A DNA stretch of 64,000 nt from Pirellulales bacterium (lineage in GTDB: Bacteria; Planctomycetota; Planctomycetia; Pirellulales; JAICIG01), in NCBI GenBank assembly GCA_025927475.1, contig JAICLL010000007.1, positions 17,240 to 81,239 on the forward strand, written 5' to 3'. The notes beneath the pieces are model-generated. The model had not been told where the DNA came from. It saw only the letters and a list, made by a program, of their open reading frames with translations, and ran no database searches. How positions within the stretch are numbered: the first letter of the stretch is position 1; each line of letters starts with the position of its first letter. This document shows, in pieces, positions 44,116 to 54,700 of this stretch. The position numbers and the translations under genes are program-made.

Positions 44116-44473
44116 CCTCGATGGGGTGCGGGCCGAAGAAATCAAGAAATCGCTCGGGGCCGACATCACCGAAGAACTGGGGCACGCCACGCGGCTTGGC
44201 AACCGCATCAAGCAGCTTGGCGGCATGGTGCCCGGCTCGATGAAGGTGAAGCTTGGCGGTCAGCCGCAGCCTGCCGAAAACACCACCGACGTGGTGGGCG
44301 TCATCAAGGCGGTAATCAGCGCCGAAGAGGCGGCCTGCGCGCAATATCGCAAGATCATCAAAGCCACCGAAGGCGAAGACTACGTCACCCAGGATCTTTG
44401 CATTCAGCTTCTGGGAGCCGAAGAGCAGCACCTGGTGCTCTTCCAAGGCTTTTTGAAGGAATACACGCAGTAA
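44024..44473 (+). CDS. Ferritin-like protein (bacterioferritin/Dps type)
   Basis: This 149-residue four-helix protein has iron-binding carboxylates visible at regular spacing: YSMELETVMNY, ITEELGHATRL, ISAEEAACAQYRKI and GAEEQHLVLFQGF, i.e. the E...ExxH pattern in both halves. That suits a diiron ferroxidase or Dps-like subunit. The start ATG has gcaggag upstream. The first 92 bases are shared, out of frame, with the end of the HEAT-repeat gene. Confidence 0.82.
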   Translation: MPTNQEVIEMLKAAYSMELETVMNYLANSINLDGVRAEEIKKSLGADITEELGHATRLGNRIKQLGGMVPGSMKVKLGGQPQPAENTTDVVGVIKAVISAEEAACAQYRKIIKATEGEDYVTQDLCIQLLGAEEQHLVLFQGFLKEYTQ

Positions 44474-44874
44474 GCGGCGGGCAGCACACGCAGCGGGCAG
44501 CGCAAAAAAAACTCCCGGAAAGAACAGGTCCCAGGGGGGCAGAGGACGCGATTCTTTTCCGGGAGCGATTGGACGGCGAAGGGTTTTCTTCGCGCCGCTA
44601 AAACGAAGCGTGCCGCTAGCATCCTTGCCGGCGGACGGCGCTTCTCGGTCCGCAGAAGGGCTTTGGTAAACCCTTCCGGTGCAGACCCAACCACATGGTG
44701 TACGAATGATCTGCCAGCGAGCGTTGGGCTGACTTTTCGCTCAGCCGTTGGGGCCAACGCTCGTTGAGGCGGGAAAATAGAAGATTCGTTTTTGGCGGTC
44801 AAGGCCGATTCCCACGGTGCTAGGCGCGGATTACAGTGGTGGCATCCAGCATCGATTCGAGACAGGAAATCGCC
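44474..44874. other. Gene-free stretch with two hairpins
   Basis: This 400-base spacer has no convincing gene. An A8 tract at 44504-44511 precedes a 10-bp stem (44512-44521 with 44556-44565), which would read as stem then T-run on the minus strand, so it could be an intrinsic terminator for leftward transcripts. A second, nested hairpin is at 44718-44763. Confidence 0.4.
44718..44763. repeat. Nested hairpin repeat
   Basis: Outer arms 44718-44727 and 44754-44763 are perfectly complementary over 10 bases (cgagcgttgg). An inner 6-bp stem ggctga/tcagcc flanks a short loop. No T-run follows, so it is more like a palindromic repeat than a terminator. Confidence 0.55.
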
Positions 44875-45348
44875 ATGTTTCAAACCGGCCCGATTGACGG
44901 CGTGGTCTTCAAGGCGCTCAACCGCTATCGTGACCCGCGCGGCTGGCTGGTCGAGCTTTACCGCCACGATGAGCTCGCTGCCGGCGACCGCCCGGTAATG
45001 GGCTATGTGAGCGAAACGCTGCCCGGCGTGGCCCGCGGCCCGCACGAGCACGTCGACCAGTCGGACTATTTCGCGTTCCTTGGGCCGGGCGATTTCAAGC
45101 TCTATCTGTGGGATGCGCGCGAAGCCTCGGCCACGTTCCGCCACCGCCAGACCGCGGTGGTCGGCGAATCGAACTGTCAGGCCGTGCTGATTCCGCCGGG
45201 CGTGGTCCACGCCTACAAGAACGTCGGCGAGCGGCCTGGCTGGGTGATCAACTGCCCCAACCGCCTCTATGCCGGCGAAGGACGCCAGCAGCCGATCGAC
45301 GAAATCCGCCATGAGGACCAAGTCGATACACTGTATGTGCTCGACTGA
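44875..45348 (+). CDS. RmlC-like cupin (dTDP-sugar 3,5-epimerase-like)
   Basis: This protein has 157 residues from the ATG at 44875; upstream ATG codons belong to a longer unsupported frame. The sequence shows an RmlC-type cupin: DPRGWLVELYRHDEL, the histidine-bearing GPHEHVDQSDYFAFLGPGDF and VLIPPGVVHAYKNVGERPG. RmlC epimerises dTDP-4-keto-6-deoxyglucose during rhamnose synthesis, but the protein is somewhat shorter than classical RmlC, so a related epimerase or isomerase is possible. No other sugar-nucleotide genes are nearby. Confidence 0.75.
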   Translation: MFQTGPIDGVVFKALNRYRDPRGWLVELYRHDELAAGDRPVMGYVSETLPGVARGPHEHVDQSDYFAFLGPGDFKLYLWDAREASATFRHRQTAVVGESNCQAVLIPPGVVHAYKNVGERPGWVINCPNRLYAGEGRQQPIDEIRHEDQVDTLYVLD

Positions 45349-45445
45349 AAAGGTATGATCGATTTGGCCTGACTGTCAGCGAGGTAGTGTCGATGAGCGA
45401 TGCTTTTTACGACTAGCCGGCGAACGGCGGCACAACATCGTAACT

Positions 45446-46246
45446 TTAGCCGCGCATCGCGCGCTCAATCAGCTCTCGATCGAAATAGTTCACCTCCATC
45501 CCGGCGTCGACTACGATCCGCTGAGCGGTGATGCCGCTGGATCGCGGGCTCAGCAGAAATGCGGCGACATTGGCCACCTCTTCGGTTTGCAGGGCCTGTT
45601 TGCGGAGCGTCGCTTGCTCGGCATAGAGATAGGCGTCGACATAACCGGGAATGCCCGCCGAAGCCGAAGTCTTCAAGAGGCCCGGCGCGACGGCGTTGAA
45701 CCGCACGCGCGAAAACTTGCTGAACGACTTGGCCAGAAACGCCAGCGACGAATCGAGCGCGGCCTTGACCGGGGCCATGAAACCGTAGTTTTCGCTGGCC
45801 ATGCGGGTAGTCGAAATCGAGATCGTCACCACCGAGGCATCGGGATCAAGAGCGTGCTGAAACGCCCGCGACAGCGCGATCAGCGAATAGCACGAAATAT
45901 CGACCGACCGCAAGAACGCCTTCTTCGAGGTCTCGTGGAAGGGCCGCGGAACGTCGTCGTAGTCGGCAAAGGCAATCGAGTGGACCAGCCCGTGCCACAC
46001 CGGGCGCCGCGGTCCCACCTCGTCGGCCAGCCGCGCAATCTGATCTTCGTGCTCGACGTCGCACACATAAATCTCGGCATTGCCCACCAGCCTGGCGACC
46101 GACTCTTTTCGCTCAGGCGTGCGCACCACGTAGACCACATCGGCCCCCGCCTCTTCCAGCACTCGGGCGATGTGCAGCGCCACGCTTTTGCGGTTCGCCA
46201 CGCCGAATACCAAGATCGACTTGCCCGATAGTTGCAAAAAATCCAT
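45446..46246 (-). CDS. fabI: Enoyl-[acyl-carrier-protein] reductase, FabI-type
   Basis: FabI reduces enoyl-ACP with NAD(P)H in the last step of each fatty-acid elongation cycle. The 266-residue short-chain dehydrogenase has the modified nucleotide-binding start [24 protein letters not shown], and the FabI catalytic pattern Y154-x6-K161 in [14 protein letters not shown], distinct from the Yx3K of ordinary SDRs. The C-terminus [16 protein letters not shown] is typical. It starts 4 bases after the FHA-GAF-Fis gene and may be co-transcribed with it. Confidence 0.92.
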   Translation of the reverse strand: MDFLQLSGKSILVFGVANRKSVALHIARVLEEAGADVVYVVRTPERKESVARLVGNAEIYVCDVEHEDQIARLADEVGPRRPVWHGLVHSIAFADYDDVPRPFHETSKKAFLRSVDISCYSLIALSRAFQHALDPDASVVTISISTTRMASENYGFMAPVKAALDSSLAFLAKSFSKFSRVRFNAVAPGLLKTSASAGIPGYVDAYLYAEQATLRKQALQTEEVANVAAFLLSPRSSGITAQRIVVDAGMEVNYFDRELIERAMRG

Positions 46247-46250
46247 AACA

Positions 46251-47366
46251 TCACCGGTCGATGCCGTATTCCTCGAGTTTGCGATAAAGCGTGGCCCGGC
46301 CCAGGCCCAAGAGCTGCGCCGCTTCGGGCACGTGGCCGCCGGCGCGGACCAGCGCCTCGCGGATCAGGTGTTGCTCCCACTCGTCGAGCCGCAGCGAATC
46401 GCCGACGGCGGGCTTGCCGGGCGAAGCTGCTTCTTTGGGCGCTTGCTGTGCGAGCCGCTCCCGTTCGGCCTGCCAGCGTTGTTCGTCGCGCAAACGCACC
46501 AGCGCTAACACCGCCGCGTTGGCCACGGAAATAGCGAAGTCGAAGTGCGACTGGCGGAAACGGCCTTGCTCAAGATACACGTACAATGCACCCAGCGCCG
46601 GCGACTCACGCTTTTCGCTTGCCCGTGCGTCGACCAGCGGCACACACAGCGCATCGGCATGATGCCGCACGTCGTCGGGCGCCGCTTGTTGATTGGCGAT
46701 CCACACGGCGTGCCCCGCGTCGCATACCAGCGTCGTGAGTGATTCGCTCAGCACGATCGGAGCCGCCAGGTTTTCGGGCACGACGAGCTTCGGCGACAGC
46801 TTGCCGTCGTCGCCGCGCTCGAGGAACGCCACGGCCGAGGCGCCGGTGCGCTCGCGCAGCACATCGAGCGAGACGCGCATGAGCTCGCCTGTGCTCGCGC
46901 TGCGCATCGCTCGCAGGCAGTATTGATAGAGCAGCAACAACTCTTGCGATGATTCCGAATCGCCGATGGCGGCCACGGCGACCGACTCGCCCGCCGCCTG
47001 ACCCACGCGAGTGTCTTTGATGAGGGTCTGGGTGATTTTGGGGCCGGCGAGCGGTCCCAAGGTGGGCGGCTGCTCGCTTTCATGAAACACGAATTCGGTC
47101 GAGCCGACGCGCAGACGGTGGCCATCGCCGAGCGTGGCTTGCTCGACCTTTTGCCCGTTGACAAAGGTGCCGTTGCGGCTCTCGGCGTCGCGGACCCGCC
47201 ACACCTGTTGATCGCAGGAAATGATGGCATGCACGCGCGAGCACAGCGTGTCGGAAAGCATCAGCGTGCATTCGGCGCCGCGGCCGATGCGCGTTTTCTT
47301 TGCCGGGTCGAGCGGCAGGCTCGCCCCGGCCTGCTGGCCCGCGGTGATGGTCAAAAAGGCATGCAC
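46251..47366 (-). CDS. FHA-GAF-Fis regulator lacking an AAA+ domain
   Basis: This 371-residue protein starts from a GTG. Residues about 1-95 are FHA ([34 protein letters not shown]). About 135-305 resembles a GAF domain. The C-terminus is a Fis-type helix-turn-helix ([21 protein letters not shown]). There is no sigma-54 AAA+ domain, so it cannot activate sigma-54 promoters by the usual mechanism; it may bind DNA or a partner in response to phosphothreonine signals. Co-directional with fabI, which starts 4 bases downstream. Confidence 0.85.
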   Translation of the reverse strand: MHAFLTITAGQQAGASLPLDPAKKTRIGRGAECTLMLSDTLCSRVHAIISCDQQVWRVRDAESRNGTFVNGQKVEQATLGDGHRLRVGSTEFVFHESEQPPTLGPLAGPKITQTLIKDTRVGQAAGESVAVAAIGDSESSQELLLLYQYCLRAMRSASTGELMRVSLDVLRERTGASAVAFLERGDDGKLSPKLVVPENLAAPIVLSESLTTLVCDAGHAVWIANQQAAPDDVRHHADALCVPLVDARASEKRESPALGALYVYLEQGRFRQSHFDFAISVANAAVLALVRLRDEQRWQAERERLAQQAPKEAASPGKPAVGDSLRLDEWEQHLIREALVRAGGHVPEAAQLLGLGRATLYRKLEEYGIDR

Positions 47367-47416
47367 GATCGCTATTATGGCTCACCGCGACCCAAACTGG
47401 CAAACTTCGGGCCAAC

Positions 47417-50400
47417 CTAGAGATCCTGCGCCAGCAACCGCCGCACCTCTTCGGGCTTTTTGGCGATGCCATACCGCCATTGGCCGTATTGCCCGTCGGC
47501 GTTCACGGCGGCCACCCATCGCTCGGCCGCGGCTCGCTTCACTTCTTCCAACGGATCCCAGCCTTTCACCTCGACAATCACATAACGCGGTTCGTCGCCC
47601 TTCAGTCGCACCAAATAGTCGGGCGTATAGTCGTGCCGCTGGCCGTTGTGCAGGTAGGGAATGTAAAAGCCCAAGCCCGCGTTCTTGACAAACGCCTCGG
47701 TTTGCGGATGCCGGTCGATGTGGTACGCCGCCGATTGCTCCCATCGCAGCGTATCGGGCACGACAAAATTGACGTGGCTGCGGACGATTTCATAGACGTC
47801 GCGGCTGGTCCAAAAATCGACGTCGGCGGTCGAGCCCGGCCCGCGGTTCGATTCGTATCGGGGCACTTCGGCTGGCTGGTCCGAATCGACGGCGGGCCGA
47901 ATGGCTTCCAACAACCGCTCGATCATCCAGCCATAGTAGGGCGACAAAAACACATCTTTCTTGTCGGCGGGCGACATGGCGCGCACATGGCGATCGACGT
48001 ACTCGCCGACGATCCTCCCGAGCTGCGGAAAGAGCACATGCGCCGGCGCTTCGCAATGCGGTTGGCGCTCGTAGTCGCGGGTCAGGGCCGCGGCCGCTTC
48101 GAAAACTAGCTCTTGCAATCGCCGCCCTTCGCGGAATTGCTTGAGCGAAACCTCGTCGATCCGCCCCGGCCCGGTGAGCGAAAGCCTGCCCGTGTCGTTA
48201 TAGCTGAGGCCCTTCATCTCGACTTCCGGCGGAATCCGCCCCGGTTCGAGCGTCAGCGGCGAGATTTTCGACCAGTCGACCGTGACGCGGTTGTGGACCG
48301 CCTGCGTGTAGCCCTCGACGCGCGGAAAGCGGATCTCGAACTGGGCTTTTTCCGGCAGCGCGCGCACGTGGCGCCGCTTGGGCGGCGGTTCGGGCCCTTG
48401 CTGCGATGTCTTGAACGGCGCCACCTCAAACGGCACACCAAAAATCTTGGCCACCTCTTCGCCGAACTTGCCGTCCGGCCCCAGCTCATACAGCGTCCGC
48501 CGCAAGCCGCGGCCCACCACCTGCTCACACAACAACTGCGACATGAACGGCCGCAGCCCGATGATGTGCGTCACGGTGTTGCAGTCCCAACCTTCGGTGA
48601 GCATGCTCACGCTGACGATGCAGCGCACGTCGCGGCCGGGCGGGTGCAAGGGCCGGTCAAGTTTTTTGGCCAGTTCTTCAAAGCCTTCGGGATACACCGG
48701 CCGTCCCAGCCGATCGCTCGGCCAGGCCACTTTGCCCACCGTGTCGAGCGTAAACCGCAACCAACGCGATTCGTCGCTTTTGGTTCCCTCCAGGTCATCG
48801 GTCTCGGCCACCACCTTCGAGTCGACGCGAATGGTGTATTGACGCCCGTCGGTATTTCGGAAGCCGTCGATCTTGGCCGAGGGAATGCCCACGGGCGGGC
48901 GGTCTTCGGCTAGCCACTCGTAAATAATCTTGGCCAGGCTGGTGTTCTTGCAGACGATGATAAACACCGGCGGGCGCGGGTCGCTCCCTGCCGCTTGCGA
49001 TTTTTCGAGCTCTTCTTGCCAGAGCGTCGCCAGCATCGTGATTGGGGTGTTGGCGAATTTCAGCACCGCTTCGGGCTTGGCGCTGGCGCGACTGCCGCCG
49101 CGCTCGGCCGGCGTGAGCTGCGGCAAAATCCAATGCCAGATGTTCGCATATCCCGGTATCGGCGCGCCGGTCGAATCGCGCACGGCAAGCTGCGGAATCT
49201 TGGTCAGCCCCGACTCGATGGCGTCGATCAGGCCAAAATCGCTCACCACCCAGGGAAACGGGCGGTTGGTCTCTTGCCCCACGCGGCTCAAAAAATAGGG
49301 CGTCGCCGAAAGATCGACGCAAAAGTTAATGCCCCGCAGCCGTTGAATGCGGTCAAGGCCGTCGATCCAAACCGTCGCCTCCTTGAAAAAATCTTCGGCT
49401 TCGTCCTGGTCGCCGAACATTTCCAGTTGGTCTTCGTCGGTCTCTTCGCGGCGAATGCGATAAGCGTGGTGCGCCTCGTCGTTCATCACCAGCATGTTTT
49501 GCTTGCCGCCGACCTCGCGGCCCAGCACGCGATTCAACAGCGCGGTGTCGCTCTCGACGTAACGGGCCGACTCAACTCGAACCTTCTTGAGATTGCCATG
49601 CCGGTCGCGCTCTTCGTCGAGCACTTCGATCATGCCGGCCGCCGCCTGCCGCTGGTAATCTTCGAGCGTCAGATAGCGGCTGCCGCGGGCGGTGGTGGTC
49701 TTGGGCCCAATGGTGATGGTTTCGCGCGTGGTGACGCGCACTCCTGCCTTCACCACTTTGGCGCCCACTCCGCCCACCTGCATGGCCCGCGGCTCGAACA
49801 CGTGCCAGTTGGTCACCAGCACTCGCCCCTTGGTCAAATCGGCGCGCATCGCGCCGGGCGGCGCCAGGTCACGCGTCGCGTAGATGCTGGCCTCGCCCGC
49901 GTTGGGATCAAGCTCGCGCAGGCGGTCGCGAATCGTCACGTTCGGACAGACGACCAGCACCACGTCGGAAAACCGCGCATCGCCGCGGTTGTTGACCTTG
50001 TTCAGAATGCTCCAAGCGGCCAGCATGCCCATCACGGTGGTTTTGCCGCTGCCGGTGGCCATTTTCGAGGCGTAGCGGACGAAGCCTGCGCACCCTTCGG
50101 CGATTTTCGCCTCGCTCAGCTCCTCACGCGGAATTTTGAGGCCCTGGCGGAAATCGGCCCGCGCCTCGACCAGAAAGATGATGGTCTCGGCCGCTTCGAG
50201 TTGGGCGAAGAAGAGCGGCGTTTTGCGTCCCTCGCGCCGCCACCAATCGATCAAATCGATCGTCGTGCGGCTGGCGCCGGCGTAGTTTTGCTCGCGCCAG
50301 GCCTTCACCTGTTGTCGGATGCGGTTGACGAGCTTCAGCTCAATGGCGGTGCTCGCCTCATGCCCCTGGCGATCGGCCCGCGCCTTGGGATCGCGATAAA

Positions 50401-50524
50401 AGTACATGGCCGGCCGGCGGCCCGGCCGCTTCTCGGGCGTCGCGCCTTCGACGATGTGCCAATACTCCTTCGGCTCCTCGAAGGGCGAATTCAGGATTGG
50501 TTCGGGGACCTCGAAGTTGCTCAT
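47417..50524 (-). CDS. Type III-like restriction enzyme (DEAD helicase plus PD-(D/E)XK nuclease)
   Basis: This 1035-residue protein has a superfamily 2 helicase core. Motif I is ASKMATGSGKTTVMGML near residue 158, and motif II appears as a variant Asp-Glu-Ala-His (MNDEAHHAYRI). A C-terminal helicase lobe follows (SMLTEGWDCNTVTHIIGL, QVVGRGLRRTLY). The end carries a PD-(D/E)XK-like nuclease: YTPDYLVRLKGDEPRYVIVEVKG. This matches the restriction subunit that acts with the methyltransferase encoded upstream (51763-54975). The two are separated by a transposase gene. Confidence 0.9.
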   Translation of the reverse strand: MSNFEVPEPILNSPFEEPKEYWHIVEGATPEKRPGRRPAMYFYRDPKARADRQGHEASTAIELKLVNRIRQQVKAWREQNYAGASRTTIDLIDWWRREGRKTPLFFAQLEAAETIIFLVEARADFRQGLKIPREELSEAKIAEGCAGFVRYASKMATGSGKTTVMGMLAAWSILNKVNNRGDARFSDVVLVVCPNVTIRDRLRELDPNAGEASIYATRDLAPPGAMRADLTKGRVLVTNWHVFEPRAMQVGGVGAKVVKAGVRVTTRETITIGPKTTTARGSRYLTLEDYQRQAAAGMIEVLDEERDRHGNLKKVRVESARYVESDTALLNRVLGREVGGKQNMLVMNDEAHHAYRIRREETDEDQLEMFGDQDEAEDFFKEATVWIDGLDRIQRLRGINFCVDLSATPYFLSRVGQETNRPFPWVVSDFGLIDAIESGLTKIPQLAVRDSTGAPIPGYANIWHWILPQLTPAERGGSRASAKPEAVLKFANTPITMLATLWQEELEKSQAAGSDPRPPVFIIVCKNTSLAKIIYEWLAEDRPPVGIPSAKIDGFRNTDGRQYTIRVDSKVVAETDDLEGTKSDESRWLRFTLDTVGKVAWPSDRLGRPVYPEGFEELAKKLDRPLHPPGRDVRCIVSVSMLTEGWDCNTVTHIIGLRPFMSQLLCEQVVGRGLRRTLYELGPDGKFGEEVAKIFGVPFEVAPFKTSQQGPEPPPKRRHVRALPEKAQFEIRFPRVEGYTQAVHNRVTVDWSKISPLTLEPGRIPPEVEMKGLSYNDTGRLSLTGPGRIDEVSLKQFREGRRLQELVFEAAAALTRDYERQPHCEAPAHVLFPQLGRIVGEYVDRHVRAMSPADKKDVFLSPYYGWMIERLLEAIRPAVDSDQPAEVPRYESNRGPGSTADVDFWTSRDVYEIVRSHVNFVVPDTLRWEQSAAYHIDRHPQTEAFVKNAGLGFYIPYLHNGQRHDYTPDYLVRLKGDEPRYVIVEVKGWDPLEEVKRAAAERWVAAVNADGQYGQWRYGIAKKPEEVRRLLAQDL

Positions 50525-50584
50525 GGGATCAAGGGCCTATTCGGTCAGCGCCGTTCGCGCGCGTCGGTATGGTGAGGCAATATC

Positions 50585-50649
50585 GCGGGCGCAGCCCGCC
50601 GACCCCAACGGGGTCGCATTCGATAGCCCAGGGTGAAACCCTGGGTTTT
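50585..50649 (+). repeat. REP-like palindromic unit A
   Basis: The unit comprises gcgggcgcagcccgc, gaccccaacggggtc and agcccagggtgaaaccctgg, three short palindromes in series. The same series occurs at 51537-51601 in the same orientation. Confidence 0.7.
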
Positions 50650-50774
50650 GGCCCCCAACAAAATCCAAAGCCCCAACGGGGCGCCAGTCCCACCCTCGCG
50701 AGGACAGGCGCTCGCCATGCGAAACTCTATGCGATCGAATCGTTCCGGCCATCGCAATTCACCTCGGCTGGTTC

Positions 50775-50870
50775 GGAATGACGCCCTTTCAGGGCTACGA
50801 CAATGGATTTGTTCCCAGACCCAGGGTTTCACCCTGGGCTATCGAATGACGCCCGTTCCGGGCTACGCGC
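50775..50870 (-). repeat. REP-like palindromic unit B, inverted, left of the Y1 transposase
   Basis: Read on the minus strand, this contains cgatagcccagggtgaaacc followed by a gccctgaaagggcg segment, the composite order seen in unit C at 51540-51642. It lies between unit A and the transposase gene and faces unit C in opposite orientation. Confidence 0.7.
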
Positions 50871-50956
50871 GCCTGCGGCGGCGTTCGAGCGCCGATGACC
50901 ACACCGCCTGCGCCGCCATCGAACACCAAATGCCTTCGGCCTGCCGCTCCGCGGCG

Positions 50957-51412
50957 TTAATCCCAAACATATCGCTCGTCATACTCGATTCCGTGGCGCT
51001 CAAGCAGCAAGCGAAATTCCTCCTGGTACGTTCGCGTTCGATGATGTTCTTCCTGGTGGGCGATGTAATGCTTCACCTGGTCCCTATTGGAATGACTCAC
51101 GGAAAATGCCCCATACCCCGCCTGCCAGTAGAAGTCGGCCAAATTTGGATCCTGCTCTTTGACCCAGCCCGAGGACGTCACCTTCATCTGCTTCACAATT
51201 TCCGCGATCGACATCGTGCGCGACAACTGACACAGTGTGTGGATGTGGTCCTCGACCGAGCGGGTGATGAGTGACGGGCAACCGATGTCCTTCAGCGTGC
51301 CGACGATAAAAGCGTTCAAATGTTCGCGCAGTTCGGGCGACTTCAGGTACGGCACTCGGTTTTTGGTGCTGTACACCACGTGGATCAGTACGTCAGAGAG
51401 CGACTGCGGCAT
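50957..51412 (-). CDS. IS200/IS605-like Y1 transposase (REP-associated, RAYT)
   Basis: This 151-residue single-domain HUH transposase has the metal site H56-I-H58 (HIHTL); the catalytic tyrosine is probably Y116 in KHYIAHQEEHH. These proteins cut and rejoin single-stranded DNA at palindromic sites. The gene has a gaggtga ribosome site. It is bracketed by inverted composite repeats (B and C), as expected for a RAYT mobilising REP elements. No accessory TnpB gene is present. It is inserted between the methyltransferase and restriction subunit genes, in the same orientation. Confidence 0.85.
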   Translation of the reverse strand: MPQSLSDVLIHVVYSTKNRVPYLKSPELREHLNAFIVGTLKDIGCPSLITRSVEDHIHTLCQLSRTMSIAEIVKQMKVTSSGWVKEQDPNLADFYWQAGYGAFSVSHSNRDQVKHYIAHQEEHHRTRTYQEEFRLLLERHGIEYDERYVWD

Positions 51413-51536
51413 GTGTCACCTCGATGGGTGCGGCGAATGAGCGTCAAGACGTAACGTATCGCCGCGATCGTTACAATTCAAACATTTCGTCATGCGCGTG
51501 AACCCATCCCCAGCGCAGTTGTGCTCGAAGCCACGT

Positions 51537-51642
51537 GCGGGCGCAGCCCGCCGACCCCAACGGGGTCGTATTCGATAGCCCAGGGCGCAGCCCTGGGTTT
51601 CCGAGCGCCATACCAGTCGTAGCCCTGAAAGGGCGTCATTCC
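51537..51642 (+). repeat. REP-like palindromic unit C, right of the Y1 transposase
   Basis: The order is gcgggcgcagcccgc, gaccccaacggggtc, agcccagggcgcagccctgg, then after a short gap agccctgaaagggcgtcatt. The first three match unit A and the last two match unit B in inverse orientation, so B and C bracket the transposase as inverted copies. Confidence 0.75.
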
Positions 51643-51762
51643 CGACCCGTACCATGCGATCGATTTGCGCGGCGTCGCCATGATTCAAATCGTCGACCGC
51701 GCATAACGCCGTGATGACGCGCGCCTCCACAACGCATGCATCGCCAACACGTCGTGCCCGGA

Positions 51763-54700
51763 TCACGTCTTCACCCCCGGCAACTTCTTCACCACCATCA
51801 ACTCGTTGCCGCGCTCGTCGATCACCTTCACGGCCACCTGGCGGTGCTCGCCCGGCTCAAACGGCGCGCTGACCGTGCCGGCCAAATGGTCCCACACGTC
51901 TTCGTGGTAATGGCCGCGCAGCGCTTTCTTGAGATTCTCCCACGCGCCCGTCTTGGGAAAAAACGCCTGGCTCACGTGAAAACACAAGTCGTTGTAGTCG
52001 GTGTCGAGCAGCCAACACGGCACCTCGCCGCCCGAACGCGCCTCGGGTTGCATCGCCACCGGGTCGAAGACGTCCAACCCCTTCAGCTCGACTTGATAAT
52101 TGCCCCCCTTGGCCGACCGCACCGCCACGTCGGGCAGACCGCACACGCTGAATATCTGGCTCGATCGCATGTTCTTCAACAGGTCGCCCATCAGCAGGTC
52201 GGGCGTGGCCTGCACGTACGTCGCCGCGATGCCGATCGCTTCCGCAGATTTCTCGGCCAGCTCGCGCGCGTGCGGCTGGATGGCGAAGCCAAACACGTAC
52301 AAGTGCGTGTAGCTCTTGGCCGCCGCCTCGCGGGCCGCGTCGAACACCAGCCGCTCGCTCACCGCGCCGTTCTCAGGACCGAACACCAGCGCCACCGGCT
52401 TCTGCGAAAAGGGCAGCAGCCCGCGGTTCTGTTCGACCGCTTCGTCAACGGCGTCGCCCAGCGACGGCTGCTGGCCCGGCGCCGTGGCCTCGACAAACGC
52501 CTCAGCCGACAACGACAAACTCTTGGCCGGCGGCCGAATATTTTTAAGAAGCACAGACCTATTTCCCGCCAGCCGCAACAACGGGCTTTTGCGCAGCACC
52601 TCGAGCATCCGCTCGGCGAACGTGCCGAACGACTCCGCCGGCGCGACGGTCGCGTCGCCGCCCTCGCCCTCAGCCCAATCGGCCGGCGCCGGAATGGTCG
52701 CCTCGACGCAAAACGGGCCGGTCACGCGGGTGATCTTGGTATCGACTTCAGGCCGATCGACCAAAACTTCTTCGGCGGGCGGCTCGTCGTTGGCGATGCA
52801 CTTGAGCGTGACGTGGGGCACGATGCCGCCAATCTCTTCGCCCTTACGGTTTTGCTTTCGCTTGTAAACAAAGCCCGCCGCGGGGCCGCGCTCGGTGTCC
52901 TTCAGCTCGTACCACGGAAACGTCGCCGTCAGCAGTCGTTGACGGGCCAGCGCCAAAGGCACGCGGCTGACGTCGGCGGTGATCCAGCGCCGGCCCCACT
53001 GCTCGGCGACATACGCCGTCGTGCCGCTCCCGCAAGTGGGGTCAAAGACCAAGTCGCCGGGGTCAGTTGTCAGGAGAACGCAGCGCTGGACAATTTCCGC
53101 GTTCGTTTGAACCACGTACTGTGGTTTCGATGCACCGCCAAGTCCGTCCCACCAGTTAGAAATCGCGCTGTAGCCGAAGTCGTCAAGATAGCTCTTAAAC
53201 CGGAGTTGGCCCTCGCCGGCTAAAAGTCGTCCGCCACGCTCCAGGGCGGCCATCCCCGGAGTGCGGCCGTCGTCGGTGGTGACGGTGGTTTTCCAGCAGT
53301 TTCCGGCGCCGGGCGAGTAAGTTTTGCCCTTGTATGTGTATGGCAAGCTCTGATTCTTCCTAACGCCGCCGCTCGTCATTGGATTTGAGCGGAACAGCCG
53401 TGCGCCCGGATAATCTTGGAAGAGCCGCTCCGGTTGCATTCGATAGTCAGTCGCGGTGCCCCCTTTACCAGGAACCGCGCCAAGCGGATGTTCTTCGCCG
53501 TTGGGCAATTCAACGAACTTGAACTCCGATAATGTTTCAGCGTCCAGCGGCCTGCGCTCGAAAAGTGGCCTGAATTTTACACGCCCGAGGGCGCGCGGCT
53601 CGCGCGAGTACCAAAGTATGTAGTCATTTACTGGGTCGATGAGGCTGCTTTTTTGGCTGCCCTTCTTCTTTACTGGAATCGTGACGACCGAGCAGTCGCC
53701 GCCGAATATGTCGTCAAGCACCTGTTTCACATGGTGCAAGTTCTCATCGCTGATCTGCACAAAGATGCTTCCGCTGGGGCTGAGCAGCTCGCGGCAGAGC
53801 AGCAAACGGTCGCGGAGATACGTCAAATAGCTGTGCAGGCCTAGTTCCCAGGTGTCGCGGTAGGCTTGCACGGTTTCCGGCTCGCGGGTCATGTCTTCGT
53901 CGTCGCCGTGCTTGACATCGCGCTTGCGCACGAAGGGCTGAAAGTTGCTGCCGAACCGCACGCCGTAGGGCGGGTCCATGTAGATCATCTGCACCTGCCC
54001 GCCCAACCGCTCGTAGTGCAACAGCGAGTTCATCACCACCAGCGAATCGCCCAGCATCATGCGGTTGGTCCACTGGTCTTCGTACTCGTAGGGCTTGAGC
54101 ACCTGGTCGGCGATCGAGTGCCGCGGGTCGCCGAACAGGTCGAGCTGCGACTCTTGCACCCGCTTGTGCCCGACCAGCGTTTCGATGATGGCCTTGGTCG
54201 AGAGCCGCTCGTGGACGAACAAGGGCAGCGTGGGTACGTCGAAGCTGAGCCGTTCGGCCTTGCCCGACCAGTTGAGAAACGGGCGTGCGATGCGTTTGAG
54301 CTGCTCGACGGCCTCGGCCAGGTTGCGGATCTCGATCTCGCCCGCGCGCCAGCGCCGGGGCGGGTCGAAGGCGTGGGGCGGCGGCAGGCTGGCGGCCTCT
54401 TCGATGAGCGCGATCAGCCACTCGCCCAGCTCGCGGGCGGAGTTTTGGCTGTCCCAATCGAGCGAAGGCGAAAGCGACGAGTCGTAGCGGTATTTTTGCG
54501 GGGGCTTTTTCTTGCGAAATTGCGGCTGGGTGCCGACATCGGGACGCAACAGCACCTTCGATTCCGGGTGCTGGTAGTTTTCGGCGGCGGCGCCGGCGGG
54601 CTTGGGGCGAGCCATGGTTGAAGCGCTTTGGGTGATCGATGGGCTGCGCGAGGCTGCGGCCGGCCGGTCGTCTTGTGGCGCGGGCATCCCGCCCGCTTTC

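Noticed and set aside
48995..50575. A 526-codon open frame on the + strand opposite the restriction gene
   Set aside because: Antisense to a helicase with clear motifs I and II; no domain of its own.
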